A stretch of 43,578 nucleotides of DNA from Bryobacteraceae bacterium (GTDB lineage Bacteria > Acidobacteriota > Terriglobia > Bryobacterales > Bryobacteraceae). Below, one piece after another: positions 16,062 through 24,438 of this stretch (position 1 is its first letter; the number at the start of each line of letters is the position of its first letter). The stretch covers positions 1 through 43,578 of the forward strand of contig JAIEPW010000057.1 in assembly GCA_019748195.1 (NCBI GenBank), in the 5' to 3' direction. The notes beneath the pieces are model-generated. The model did not search any database. It was not told where the DNA came from and was given only the letters and a program-made list of their open reading frames with translations. A program made the position numbers and the translations under genes.

Positions 16062-17447
16062 TCAGCGCGCGATCGCGGTGACGACGTCCCAGTTGAATCG
16101 CACGAACTGGCGCAAGGACGACTCCAGTATGCGCTCCTGGTCCGAGTGCGCCCCGTAACCCTTGGGTCCGTCTTCCTCATCCACCATCGCCCCGATCCCG
16201 TAACACTGCACGCCTTTCGCGCGCAGGAATGCCATATCCGTCGCGCCGGTCGACATCTGTGGCAGGGTGACCGCGCCGTAATGCTTTCGATTGCCTTCCT
16301 CCAATATGCGGAACACCTCGTTGCCGAGCTGAGACGGAGGCGCCTTGGGCCGCTGGTTGCGGCTCTCCGTCACCACCTCCACCTGCGGATCGTTAATCAC
16401 CTGCCGCACCAAGTCGCGAAACTTCTCCATGTCCTCGTCGGGAAGCGCGCGAACGTCCAAAGTCGCCTCGGCTTCCGAGGGGATGACGTTGATCTGATAT
16501 CCGCCGCGAATGATGGTGGGCGAAATCGAGGTCCGAAGCATCGAATAGTGGCCAGGCTCATTCACGGCGAAATATTCGGTGATCGCAGGCGCCTTTTGCG
16601 CATCCAGGATGCCGGTATAGCGGGCCGCCTCCTCCGGGGTGGAAATCGTCGCCAGCCGCTCGAAGTAGTAACGAGTAGTGTCGTTCAGGCGCATCGGCGG
16701 GTTCCACATGGCAACCTTCTCCACGGCCCGCGACAGGCGAACCACCGCGTTCGTTCGCAGCGGGCGTGATCCGTGCCCGGCGGGTCCCTTCGCAACCAGC
16801 CGGATGCCGTTGGGAATCTTTTCCGCCGTCTGCACAGTAGCGAATCGGACCTTGCCGGCGCGGCGCATCACGCTGCCGCCCTCCGCCAGGCAGATCTCGG
16901 CTTCGATCTCCGGCCAGTGATTGTTCACCAGATATTCGATGCCCACCCGCGTGGACGCTTCCTCGCCCGCCTCGGCCACGAAGATTACGTCGCGGCTGAG
17001 CGGAACGTTCAGCCGTTTCAGCAGGATCATGGTCATCATCGCGGCCACCAGGTTGTCCTTGTCGTCCACCGTGCCGCGGCCATAGATGTAACCCCCCTCG
17101 CGAACCGCGCCGAAGGGCGGATGCTTCCATTTCGCCGGGTCCACCTTCACGACATCGGTATGCCCCATGATCAGCAGGGGCTTGCGCGAGCCATTCCCCT
17201 TCAGCCGGGCGATCACGTTGCCGCGGGCCGGCTCCAGAGCCACGATCTTGGCCGGAATGCCTTCGGCCTCGAAGACCTTTTTGATGTACTCGCACGCCGC
17301 GGTCTCATTACCGGGCGGATTCTGAGTGTCGAACCGGATCAGCGCCTGAAAATGCTGAAGCGTTTCCGCTTCCACTTTGGTCCAGTCGGGCTGAGCCTGT
17401 GCAAAAGCCGCGAGCCCAGTAAGCGCCAGAAGAAATGCCGGTTTCAT
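16062..17447 (-). CDS. Exported M20 family metallopeptidase
   Basis: A 461-residue zinc peptidase with a signal peptide (MKPAFLLALTGLAAFAQAQ). The di-zinc site is intact: LIMGHTDVVKVD (His and downstream Asp), YGRGTVDDKDN (bridging Asp), AEAGEEAS (catalytic Glu and ligand Glu), LAEGG and a terminal GAHSDQERI (His). The dimerisation or lid domain sits between, with GPAGHGSRP. The closest group is carboxypeptidase S/M20A-type dipeptidases, which release amino acids from peptides. It follows the small exported protein gene by eight bases in the msrA operon and probably works in the periplasm. Confidence 0.9.
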   Translation of the reverse strand: MKPAFLLALTGLAAFAQAQPDWTKVEAETLQHFQALIRFDTQNPPGNETAACEYIKKVFEAEGIPAKIVALEPARGNVIARLKGNGSRKPLLIMGHTDVVKVDPAKWKHPPFGAVREGGYIYGRGTVDDKDNLVAAMMTMILLKRLNVPLSRDVIFVAEAGEEASTRVGIEYLVNNHWPEIEAEICLAEGGSVMRRAGKVRFATVQTAEKIPNGIRLVAKGPAGHGSRPLRTNAVVRLSRAVEKVAMWNPPMRLNDTTRYYFERLATISTPEEAARYTGILDAQKAPAITEYFAVNEPGHYSMLRTSISPTIIRGGYQINVIPSEAEATLDVRALPDEDMEKFRDLVRQVINDPQVEVVTESRNQRPKAPPSQLGNEVFRILEEGNRKHYGAVTLPQMSTGATDMAFLRAKGVQCYGIGAMVDEEDGPKGYGAHSDQERILESSLRQFVRFNWDVVTAIAR

Positions 17448-17455
17448 AGAACCGA

Positions 17456-17917
17456 CTATCGTATCGAATCAGCGCGCCGGTAGACGATCCGGTTCGCCAC
17501 AGGTTTGTGCTTCCCGTCCATACCGCTGGTGGTCAAAGTCCAGGTCAGGCGGTCCGGCGACACTACACTGCGGCCGGAAAGCATCACTTTTCCCTTCCTG
17601 CGATACAGGGCGTCGGAATCGTAAGGGGTGCGGACAATCACCTGGAACGTGTCGTACTCCGGGCTCGAGATTTTGTGCTCCTTGCCGTCCCGCCGGTAGC
17701 GCTTGGAGTGAGAAAACCGGGTTCCGTCCGCCTCAATCCCGTCGGACCGGCTGGTGATCCACTCGCCGTCCTGAGTCACGGTAACAGTCTCCGATTTCGG
17801 CGGTGGACCGGGGCGGAAACGGGACTGCGCCAGATCCAGCTTCCACAACCCGACTCGCGGATCCTGCTCCGCCAGCAAGACCGCCGCGCACAATAGCGAT
17901 GCCAGTATCTGCTTCAT
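17456..17917 (-). CDS. Small exported protein, paralogue of the 19237-19692 product
   Basis: A 153-residue protein with a signal peptide ([17 protein letters not shown]). The mature part begins [16 protein letters not shown] and continues with [38 protein letters not shown] and [15 protein letters not shown]. The product at 19237-19692 has the same landmarks in the same order (G-x-W-K-L, S-R-F, P-K-S, D-G-K-E, V-V-S-P-D), so the two are paralogues. The pattern suggests a small beta-barrel-like exported domain; no enzymatic residues stand out and I do not know its function. It overlaps msrA by four bases and is cotranscribed with it. Confidence 0.8.
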   Translation of the reverse strand: MKQILASLLCAAVLLAEQDPRVGLWKLDLAQSRFRPGPPPKSETVTVTQDGEWITSRSDGIEADGTRFSHSKRYRRDGKEHKISSPEYDTFQVIVRTPYDSDALYRRKGKVMLSGRSVVSPDRLTWTLTTSGMDGKHKPVANRIVYRRADSIR

Positions 17918-18450
17918 CCTGCGAGCGCCTTCCTCTTGGCCGCGAACTTCTTGCGGAACTTGGCCACCTTGGGCGAAACCACAAAACTACAGTAGGGCTG
18001 GTTCGGGTTGTTCGCGAAATACTCCTGATGGTAATCCTCAGCGACGTAGAACTTCGACGCAGGCGTCACTTCGGTGACGGCCTTCTGCCCGATCTCCCGC
18101 TCCACCTCCGCGATTGCCGCCCGCGCCTCGCGCTCCTGCTCCTCCGAATGGAAGAAGATCGCCGAGCGGTATTGGGTGCCAATGTCGTTGCCCTGACGGT
18201 TCAGCGTCGTGGGATCGTGGATGGCGAAAAACACGTCCAGCAGATCGCGGAATGAGGTGACCGCCGGATTGAAAGTTACCTGGACCACTTCCGCGTGCCC
18301 GGTGCCGCCCCCGCACACCTGCTGGTAGCTGGGATTCACAACGTGCCCGCCCATGTAGCCGGACTCGACCGAGGATACGCCCTCCATCTCGTCGAAGACG
18401 GCCTCCAGGCACCAGAAACATCCGCCCGCTAACGTTGCTGTTTCCGTCAT
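17914..18450 (-). CDS. msrA: Peptide-methionine (S)-S-oxide reductase
   Basis: A 178-residue MsrA, which reduces methionine-S-sulfoxide in proteins. The catalytic motif GGCFWCLE holds Cys11; further family segments are [54 protein letters not shown] and [10 protein letters not shown]. The frame stays open upstream to a GTG at 18477, but the ATG at 18450 gives the family's usual N-terminus and no signal peptide, so the enzyme should be cytoplasmic. It is first in an operon with the small exported protein and the M20 peptidase. Its start lies 37 bases from the divergent pseudouridine synthase gene. Confidence 0.95.
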   Translation of the reverse strand: MTETATLAGGCFWCLEAVFDEMEGVSSVESGYMGGHVVNPSYQQVCGGGTGHAEVVQVTFNPAVTSFRDLLDVFFAIHDPTTLNRQGNDIGTQYRSAIFFHSEEQEREARAAIAEVEREIGQKAVTEVTPASKFYVAEDYHQEYFANNPNQPYCSFVVSPKVAKFRKKFAAKRKALAG

Positions 18451-18487
18451 GATTCCATTCTCGCTTTTGTGCTGCACTCATAAAAGG

Positions 18488-19240
18488 ATGCCTGAAACCG
18501 CCTGGGGATTCGAGATCGCGCCCGCGGAGTTCGAGTCGTGGATCCTTTTCGAGGACAGCGAATTGCTGGCCGTCAACAAGCCGGGCGGCGTGGTCTGCCA
18601 CCCTTCCAAACGTGGACCTCGGTCCAGCCTGATCGGCGCGGCGCGCGAGTTCCGCGGTCTGGACCCGCTGCACATGCCTTCGCGCCTCGATCGCGAGACA
18701 AGCGGCGTGGTGGTCTTCGCCAAGAACAAAGCCGCCGGATCCCGCCTGCAGAAGCAGATCGAACTTCGGCAGGTGTCCAAGCGTTATCTGGCGATCCTGC
18801 AAGGCCGCCTGGAGCGCCGCATGGAGATCCGCGAGCCCATCGGGCTTTGCCCGGATGCCGCTGTCAAAATACGGAGAGCGGTCCGCCCGGACGGAAAGTC
18901 CGCCGTCACTGCCTTCGAGCCCTTGGAAACGTCGGCGAACTACACCTTTGTCGCGGCGCTTCCGCAAACCGGACGCATGCACCAGATCCGCGTACATGCC
19001 GCGTGGGCCGGGCACCCCATCGCGGGCGACAAGATCTACGGTCCGGACGAGACCCTTTACCTCGAATTCGTGGAGCACGGCTTCACTCCTCGCCTGGCCC
19101 AGGCTCTTCCGTTGCGCCGGCACGCGCTGCACGCCGAGCGCATCTCCTTCGCGGGCGGTCCCGAGTTCCTTGCGCCCTTGGCCCGCGACTTAATAGACTT
19201 CTGGCGAGCGCAACCCGCTCTTCAGGGAGAAGCCCCGTGA
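18488..19240 (+). CDS. RluA-family pseudouridine synthase
   Basis: A 250-residue enzyme that isomerises specific uridines in rRNA or tRNA to pseudouridine. The core is VNKPGGVVCHPS, then PSRLDRETSGVVVF with the catalytic Asp68, KRYLAILQG, a PDGKSAVTAFEPL segment and GRMHQIRVHAAWAGHPIAGDKIYG. The usual His in the H-R-L-D motif is Ser65 here, an uncommon but non-catalytic change. No S4 domain is present. An in-frame ATG at 18449 overlaps the msrA start codon; I prefer the ATG at 18488. It is first in a three-gene operon whose genes overlap by four bases each. The exact RNA target is unknown. Confidence 0.88.
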   Translation: MPETAWGFEIAPAEFESWILFEDSELLAVNKPGGVVCHPSKRGPRSSLIGAAREFRGLDPLHMPSRLDRETSGVVVFAKNKAAGSRLQKQIELRQVSKRYLAILQGRLERRMEIREPIGLCPDAAVKIRRAVRPDGKSAVTAFEPLETSANYTFVAALPQTGRMHQIRVHAAWAGHPIAGDKIYGPDETLYLEFVEHGFTPRLAQALPLRRHALHAERISFAGGPEFLAPLARDLIDFWRAQPALQGEAP

Positions 19241-19692
19241 TTCGCATGATAATCGCCTTTGTTCTTGTGGTCTGCGTCACATCCGCGGCCGATCTCACCC
19301 TAGCCGGGAACTGGAAGCTGAATCGAAACAAGTCCCGATTCTCTATCGGACAAGTGCCTAAGAGCCTCGTGATCACGATTGATGCGGAACCTAATGGCCT
19401 ACGCTACACGTCCAAGAGTGTGACTGCGGAAGGGCGCGAACTTGGAATGACGTACTCGGCCAAGTTCGATGGGAAGGAGTATCCCATCGCCAATAACGAC
19501 CGTTACGACAGTATCTCCTGGACAAGAGTGGATTCTCGCACGTTCCTGTCCGTCACCCGCAAGGCCGGACAGCAGGTAGGCAGCACCAAGTATGTCGTTT
19601 CGCCCGACGGCAAGTCTTTCCTCCGATCCGGAACGGCGAAGCGCGCTGGCGGTGACATCAATCAGTACACGGAGTTGTTCGAGAGGCAATGA
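19237..19692 (+). CDS. Small exported protein, paralogue of the 17456-17917 product
   Basis: A 151-residue protein with a signal peptide (IIAFVLVVCVTSAADL). It starts at GTG 19237, four bases inside the pseudouridine synthase stop, and AGGGAGA at 19224-19230 is well spaced for it; the ATG at 19246 is a less well spaced alternative. The mature part shows GNWKLNRNKSRFSIG, VPKSLVITIDAE, FDGKEYPI, YDSISWTRVDSRTF and VVSPDGKSF, matching the product of the divergent operon. Function is unknown. Its stop overlaps the pcm-like gene start. Confidence 0.8.
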   Translation: MIRMIIAFVLVVCVTSAADLTLAGNWKLNRNKSRFSIGQVPKSLVITIDAEPNGLRYTSKSVTAEGRELGMTYSAKFDGKEYPIANNDRYDSISWTRVDSRTFLSVTRKAGQQVGSTKYVVSPDGKSFLRSGTAKRAGGDINQYTELFERQ

Positions 19693-20369
19693 GGAGTTGG
19701 CTTTTGGCTTTCAGCGCGTTCGCACTTTGGGCCCAGGATTGGGGCGCGGAGCGGGATCGGATGATCCGGGAGCAAATCGAGGCTCGCGGCATGCGCGAAC
19801 CTAAGGTGCTCGCCGCCTTGCGCAAGGTGAATCGCCATTGGTTCGTTCCGGAAGCCTACCGCAAGCTGGCCTACCAGGATCATCCGCTGTCTATCGGCCA
19901 CGGCCAGACCATCTCGCAGCCGTACATCGTGGCCCTGATGACGGAGTTGCTGGAGGTGGAAAAGAACCACCGCGTTCTGGAGATCGGCACAGGCTCCGGT
20001 TATCAGGCCGCGGTGCTGTCGCACGTCGCCGGCGAAGTCTACTCCATCGAGGTGGTGGAAGATCTGGCGAAGACGGCGTCGAAGCTTCTACAGGACCAGG
20101 GTTGCCGTAACGTCACCGTGCGCTACGGCGACGGTTACGCCGGTTGGCCGGATAGGGCTCCGTTCGACCGCATCATCCTCACTGCCGCGCCGCCCGAGAT
20201 TCCGTCCGCCCTGTTGGAGCAACTGAAACCGGGCGGCAAGCTGGTAGCCCCGGTGGGACGCGCCGATCAGGAACTGGTAGTCGTTGAAAAGGACCGGCAC
20301 GGCAAACTTTCCCGCCGCCCGGTGATCCCCGTCCGCTTCGTTCCCATGATCAAGAAGCCAGCCGCGTAG
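19689..20369 (+). CDS. pcm: Protein-L-isoaspartate O-methyltransferase with N-terminal signal peptide
   Basis: A 226-residue PIMT, which methylates L-isoaspartyl residues so that damaged proteins can be repaired. The family core is complete: REQIEARGMREPKVLAALRKV, RHWFVPEAY, the hallmark IGHGQTISQPYIVALM, the SAM motif VLEIGTGSGYQAAVLS and ILTAAPPEIP. Unusually, residues 1-15 (RSWLLAFSAFALWA followed by QDW) look like a cleavable signal peptide before the point where most PIMTs begin, suggesting export to the periplasm. SAM supply there would be a puzzle. It is the last gene of the pseudouridine synthase operon and ends one base before the convergent neighbour. Confidence 0.9.
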   Translation: MRSWLLAFSAFALWAQDWGAERDRMIREQIEARGMREPKVLAALRKVNRHWFVPEAYRKLAYQDHPLSIGHGQTISQPYIVALMTELLEVEKNHRVLEIGTGSGYQAAVLSHVAGEVYSIEVVEDLAKTASKLLQDQGCRNVTVRYGDGYAGWPDRAPFDRIILTAAPPEIPSALLEQLKPGGKLVAPVGRADQELVVVEKDRHGKLSRRPVIPVRFVPMIKKPAA

Positions 20370-20370
20370 C

Positions 20371-20784
20371 TCAAAGCCGCGTCAGGTCGATGACGTCGTA
20401 GATCACGTTCGTCACATCGTTGATCAACACCGCCCACGGGCCTACTACCCCCCGCCGGCAGCCGCCGCAGATTCCCGGGAGCCGGCGATCCAGTTCCGGA
20501 GGCAGCGGTTGCAGCTTCTTGCGAAGTCCCGGAGGCAGTTGGCCGTTGCGCACCAGTTGCTTCTCCAGGCCCGGGGGAAGATCGCCCTTGCTCAGGGCGC
20601 CCGGCAGCTTTCCCGGTGACCCCGCATAGAAACCGCGAATCGCCGACACCTCCGCCGCCCCGAAGCGGATCTCCACCGGTACCCTGCCCGCCTGGGCGTT
20701 TTTCTCCTTGCCTTTACCCTTGCCTTGCGCCTCGACAATTGCGGGCATCCACAGAACAACGGCGGCACAGATCAGCAATCTCAT
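20371..20784 (-). CDS. Exported RcnB/CigR-like protein
   Basis: A 137-residue protein with a signal peptide (LLICAAVVLWMPAIVEAQ) followed by a Lys/Gly-rich stretch (GKGKGKEKN). The mature part carries the repeated LPPGL blocks (DLPPGLEKQL, QLPPGLRKKLQ, LPPELDRRLP) and the ending VLINDVTNVIYDVIDL that mark the RcnB/CigR group of small periplasmic proteins. RcnB affects nickel/cobalt homeostasis in enterobacteria and CigR is an inner-membrane anti-virulence factor; the role here is unknown. The frame is open far upstream, antisense to the amidohydrolase gene, but the signal peptide fixes the start at 20784. Confidence 0.7.
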   Translation of the reverse strand: MRLLICAAVVLWMPAIVEAQGKGKGKEKNAQAGRVPVEIRFGAAEVSAIRGFYAGSPGKLPGALSKGDLPPGLEKQLVRNGQLPPGLRKKLQPLPPELDRRLPGICGGCRRGVVGPWAVLINDVTNVIYDVIDLTRL

Positions 20785-20829
20785 TTCCTTAAGCCTAATC
20801 CAGCCACCCAGGTGATAGCATTCGGAATC

Positions 20830-22548
20830 ATGCGTATTGCGTTCGGACTTTTGCCTTACCTGCTGCTCGCACAGTCCGCTGACCTGATCCTGCACAACGG
20901 CGTCCTGTGGACCGGCAATTCCGCCCAGCCATCCGCGGCAGCCATCGCGATCCGGGGCGGCAAGATCGTCGCGGTTGGCTCCAATCGCGATGCGCTGGCG
21001 ATGCGCGGTCCCGGCGCCCGGGTTATCGACCTGCGCGGCGCGTTCGTCACTCCCGGCTTTAGCGACAATCATGTTCACTTCGCCTCCGCCGCCCGGTTCC
21101 TCGAATTCAACATCATGGCCACGGGATCGCAATCGGAATTCGAGGCCCGCGTCAAGGAGGTCACGGCCCGTCTGGAGCCCGGCGAATGGATCACCGGGGG
21201 ATTCTGGGGCGCTTACGATCAGTGGACGCCGGGCTCGGCGGGCCGCGTTCGGCGTGAGCCTTTCGCTCCCGACATGGCCGCGATCGACGCCTCCACCAGC
21301 CGCTATCCCATGTTCCTGCGCAAGTTTGACGATTCCGAGTTCGCAGCCAACGCCGCCGCAATGAAGGCGCTGGGGCTGGACCCCGCGAATCCCAAGGCCG
21401 ATCAGGTAGAGTTTCTCGGCAAAGGACGCATGCGCGGCCCGGGCGTCCGAAAGCTGCTGGAACGCGTACCGCGCCGGCTGTCCCACCAGCGCCGCACCGC
21501 CCAAACCCGGAACGCGCTGGCGGAAATTCGCAAGTATGGCGTCACCAACGTGAGCGATATGTCCGACGACGAGCAGCTCGAGATCTACCAGGAGCTGCGG
21601 CAGCGCGGCGAACTCACCACACGCGTCCACTACCGCTACCCCCTGGATCGCTGGCCCGAACTCGCCGCGCGCATCCAGAGAACCGGCGCCGGCGACGACT
21701 GGATCCGCTTCGGATCCCTCAAGGGCCACATCGATGGGATCATGGGAACTTCCACCGCCCGTTTCTTGCAACCGTACACACACGACCCGTCCACCCGCGG
21801 GCGCTGGCGCCCCCTGATGGTGGACGAACGCGGAGAATTCCAGGAAGGCAAGTTCCTGGGCTACATGCTGGACGCTGACAGAGCGGGCCTGCAGCTTACC
21901 GTCCATGCCATCGGAGATGAAGCGAATCACGTTCTGCTGAATTACCTGGAGGAACTCGATCGCCGTAACGGAAAGCGCGACCGCCGCTTCCGGCTGGTTC
22001 ATGCGCAGGTGATCTCACCCGCGGACTTCCCCAGACTGGGCAGGTTGAAGGCCATCGCGGAAGTGCAGCCCTTCCACTTGAGCGACGACATGCGCTGGAT
22101 GGAGGAGCGCATCGGCAAGGATCGCTGCCGCACCGCCTACGCTTTCCGCTCCATTCAGAAATCCGGAGCGATGCTCTGCTTCGGCACCGACTGGCCCGGA
22201 ACCTCGGCGGCCGAGTACCCCATTAACCCGATGCTCGGACTGTACGCGGCAGTCACCCGCCAGACGCTGAATGGGCAACCCGCCGGAGGCTGGTTTGGAG
22301 ACGAGCGCATGAATATCCAGGACGCGCTGAGGGCCTACACCTGGAACACCGCCTTCGCCAACTTCGAGGAGAAATCCAAGGGCTCCATCGAAATCGGCAA
22401 AGCGGCCGATCTCGCGGTGCTCTCTCGCAACCTGTTGAAGATTCCTCCCGCTGAAATTCTCAAGACGGAGGTTTTGTACACAATTGTGGACGGGCGGGTG
22501 GTGTATGACAGAACACTGGATCGAAAACCGGGCGCCGCTACTCCATAG
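20830..22548 (+). CDS. YtcJ-like metal-dependent amidohydrolase, probably exported
   Basis: A 572-residue amidohydrolase of the YtcJ group. A short hydrophobic leader (RIAFGLLPYLLLAQS) suggests export. The composite domain begins ADLILHNGVLWTGN and IRGGKIVAVGSN; the metal centre shows GFSDNHVHF (H-x-H), SLKGHIDGIMGTS with the position of the bridging residue, LTVHAIGDEAN and RLVHAQVIS (His ligands), and FGTDWP (Asp). The family hydrolyses C-N bonds in diverse substrates; its members' physiological substrates are mostly unknown. The start has no good ribosome-binding site; a GTG six codons upstream is an alternative. It is followed after three bases by the D-lactate dehydrogenase-like gene. 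Confidence 0.88.
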   Translation: MRIAFGLLPYLLLAQSADLILHNGVLWTGNSAQPSAAAIAIRGGKIVAVGSNRDALAMRGPGARVIDLRGAFVTPGFSDNHVHFASAARFLEFNIMATGSQSEFEARVKEVTARLEPGEWITGGFWGAYDQWTPGSAGRVRREPFAPDMAAIDASTSRYPMFLRKFDDSEFAANAAAMKALGLDPANPKADQVEFLGKGRMRGPGVRKLLERVPRRLSHQRRTAQTRNALAEIRKYGVTNVSDMSDDEQLEIYQELRQRGELTTRVHYRYPLDRWPELAARIQRTGAGDDWIRFGSLKGHIDGIMGTSTARFLQPYTHDPSTRGRWRPLMVDERGEFQEGKFLGYMLDADRAGLQLTVHAIGDEANHVLLNYLEELDRRNGKRDRRFRLVHAQVISPADFPRLGRLKAIAEVQPFHLSDDMRWMEERIGKDRCRTAYAFRSIQKSGAMLCFGTDWPGTSAAEYPINPMLGLYAAVTRQTLNGQPAGGWFGDERMNIQDALRAYTWNTAFANFEEKSKGSIEIGKAADLAVLSRNLLKIPPAEILKTEVLYTIVDGRVVYDRTLDRKPGAATP

Positions 22549-22551
22549 AGC

Positions 22552-23544
22552 ATGAAGGTTGCGTTCTTTTCCGCCAAGCCCTATGAGCGCCCGCTGTTTG
22601 AGGAAGCTGCCGGCGAGGATTCCCGCGGCTTCACCTTCTTTGAGCCGCGCCTGACCCTCGACACAGCCCCCCTCGCGCGGGATTTCGAAGCTGCCTGCAT
22701 CTTCGTGAACGACGAAGCGGGAGCGCCCGTGCTGAAACAGCTTGCGCGCGGCGGAGTCAGGCTGCTGGCGCTGCGGGCCGCGGGATTCAACAACGTGGAT
22801 CTCCGCGCCGCCGAAGCTAACGGCATCACCGTGGTTCGCGTTCCCGCATACTCCCCCTTCGCCCCGGCCGAGCACGCCGTTGCCCTGATGCTCTCGCTGA
22901 ACCGCAAAATCTTCAAGGCATACAACCGGGTTCGCGAGGGGAACTTCGCGCTGGACGGGCTCATGGGGTTCGACATGCACGGCAAGACCGCGGGAATCGC
23001 CGGGACAGGCAAGATCGGCGCCGTGGTGGCCTGCATCCTCCGAGGGTTCGGATGCAGGCTGCTGGCCCACGATGTTCAGAGGAACCCGCGAGAACTGGGC
23101 GCCGAATATGTGCCTATGCCGCGCTTGCTCGCCGAAAGCGATATCATCACGCTGCACGTCCCGCTCACGCCGCGGACTCATCACATGATCAACGGCATCG
23201 CCGTGGATCAGATGAAGCGCGGCGCCATGCTGATCAACACCAGCCGCGGCGGCCTGGTGGACACGCCCGCGGTAATCGACGGATTGAAGTCAGGCCAGAT
23301 CGGCGCCCTCGGGCTGGATGTATACGAGGAAGAGGAAGGTCTGTTCTTCGAGGATCTTTCCGGCGCAGTGCTGCAGGACGATACCTTCGCGCGCCTGCTC
23401 ACGTTTCCAAACGTCGTCGTCACCTCGCACCAGGGATTTTTCACCCGCGAGGCGATTCAGGGCATCGTGCGGACTACGGTGGACAACCTGCGCTCCTTCC
23501 AGTCGGGACGCGCTTCCGGCAATGAAGTGAAGCCGCGCCGCTAG
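22552..23544 (+). CDS. D-2-hydroxyacid dehydrogenase (D-lactate dehydrogenase-like)
   Basis: A 330-residue NAD-dependent enzyme interconverting a D-2-hydroxyacid and its 2-oxoacid. The substrate domain has [29 protein letters not shown], and the Rossmann motif is [12 protein letters not shown]. The catalytic triad is in place: Arg in [11 protein letters not shown], Glu in LDVYEEEEG and His in VTSHQGFFT. These sequences, particularly FNNVD and the YEEE plus FFT ends, are those of fermentative D-lactate dehydrogenases (LdhA/DdhA type), so pyruvate reduction is the best guess. It lies directly after the amidohydrolase gene and overlaps the convergent gene by four bases. Confidence 0.88.
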   Translation: MKVAFFSAKPYERPLFEEAAGEDSRGFTFFEPRLTLDTAPLARDFEAACIFVNDEAGAPVLKQLARGGVRLLALRAAGFNNVDLRAAEANGITVVRVPAYSPFAPAEHAVALMLSLNRKIFKAYNRVREGNFALDGLMGFDMHGKTAGIAGTGKIGAVVACILRGFGCRLLAHDVQRNPRELGAEYVPMPRLLAESDIITLHVPLTPRTHHMINGIAVDQMKRGAMLINTSRGGLVDTPAVIDGLKSGQIGALGLDVYEEEEGLFFEDLSGAVLQDDTFARLLTFPNVVVTSHQGFFTREAIQGIVRTTVDNLRSFQSGRASGNEVKPRR

Positions 23545-24404
23545 GATTGCTCCTGGGCCGCCAGCGCCGCGAAGTAATCCTCCAGCTTCAGTGATCCCTT
23601 GGCCGGCGCGATGCAGTCGTGCGTCGCCACCGCTTCCACGAACTCGAACAACTCCGACTTGCGGGAGTGGAACGGACGATACATGCGGGAACCCAGCCGG
23701 AACATGGCCGGCGGCGTCCTGACGATTCGTGGTTTGCGTCTCACCGCCGCGAAGGCCAGTTCCGCGATCTCGCGGCGCGTGTGCACGTCCGGGCCGCCCG
23801 TCTCCACTTCCTGTGGACCGTCCTCGAGAACCTCCACGCACGCCCGCGCGACATCGCGCTGGTGAATCGGATTGGTCCGCGCGGAGCCGTCACCGATCGT
23901 CACGCCGAATCCGCGTTTCGCCATCGCCACCAGGTCGTGAAAAGCACTGAAAATGCCGGTGGGCCGCACCACCGTCGCCCCCAGGCGCGCGGACGGCAGC
24001 CGCCGCGCCACCTCCTCATGAGCCTGGATGTAAGCCGTGCCGCGATATCCGTCCTCCACATGCGCCGATACATAGACGAAGCGCTTCACGCCGCACGATT
24101 CGGCGTCTTCCAGCAACTGGATATTCGCGATCGTGTCCACCTGCCGGTAGGAGCGCCTCTCCGGGGAATCGAGGCGCACGCTCGCGCCCAGGCAGGAGAT
24201 TACGGCATCGATGCCCTCGCAGACTCCTGCCGCCGCGCCGGGCAGGGCAGCGTCGGCAAATCTCGTCTCATCGGCAAACCGCCGGAACTTCGCCGCGGGT
24301 CCTTCTGAGCGCGAAAGCGTGCGGATCCAGCAGCCCTTCTGCCGCAATTGCTGAAGGACCTCCAGGCCCACGGCGCCGGACGCGCCCGCCAGCAGGACTC
24401 GCAT
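23541..24404 (-). CDS. NAD(P)-binding atypical SDR family protein (NmrA/NDUFA9-like)
   Basis: A 287-residue cytoplasmic protein with an N-terminal nucleotide-binding motif [18 protein letters not shown] (3-20), then [10 protein letters not shown], and an SDR-like core without the usual YxxxK pair (the region reads [26 protein letters not shown]). The order [27 protein letters not shown] and [10 protein letters not shown]-like segments match atypical short-chain dehydrogenases that act as redox sensors or NAD(P)-binding chaperones. The enzymatic substrate is unknown. It ends overlapping the D-lactate dehydrogenase-like gene and is divergent from the PhoD gene, 34 bases away. Confidence 0.82.
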   Translation of the reverse strand: MRVLLAGASGAVGLEVLQQLRQKGCWIRTLSRSEGPAAKFRRFADETRFADAALPGAAAGVCEGIDAVISCLGASVRLDSPERRSYRQVDTIANIQLLEDAESCGVKRFVYVSAHVEDGYRGTAYIQAHEEVARRLPSARLGATVVRPTGIFSAFHDLVAMAKRGFGVTIGDGSARTNPIHQRDVARACVEVLEDGPQEVETGGPDVHTRREIAELAFAAVRRKPRIVRTPPAMFRLGSRMYRPFHSRKSELFEFVEAVATHDCIAPAKGSLKLEDYFAALAAQEQS

Positions 24405-24438
24405 TCACCGCCTCCGCCAAGCATCGTACCCTGAAAGT

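Noticed and set aside
18449-18487. Upstream ATG for the pseudouridine synthase
   Set aside because: It overlaps the msrA start codon on the other strand and adds residues not expected in the family.
20785-22002. Long minus-strand open frame extending the RcnB-like gene upstream
   Set aside because: It runs antisense through the amidohydrolase gene; the signal peptide at 20784 marks the true start and the upstream part resembles no protein.
22015-23184. Minus-strand frame of about 389 codons
   Set aside because: Antisense to the amidohydrolase and dehydrogenase genes, both with complete catalytic motifs.
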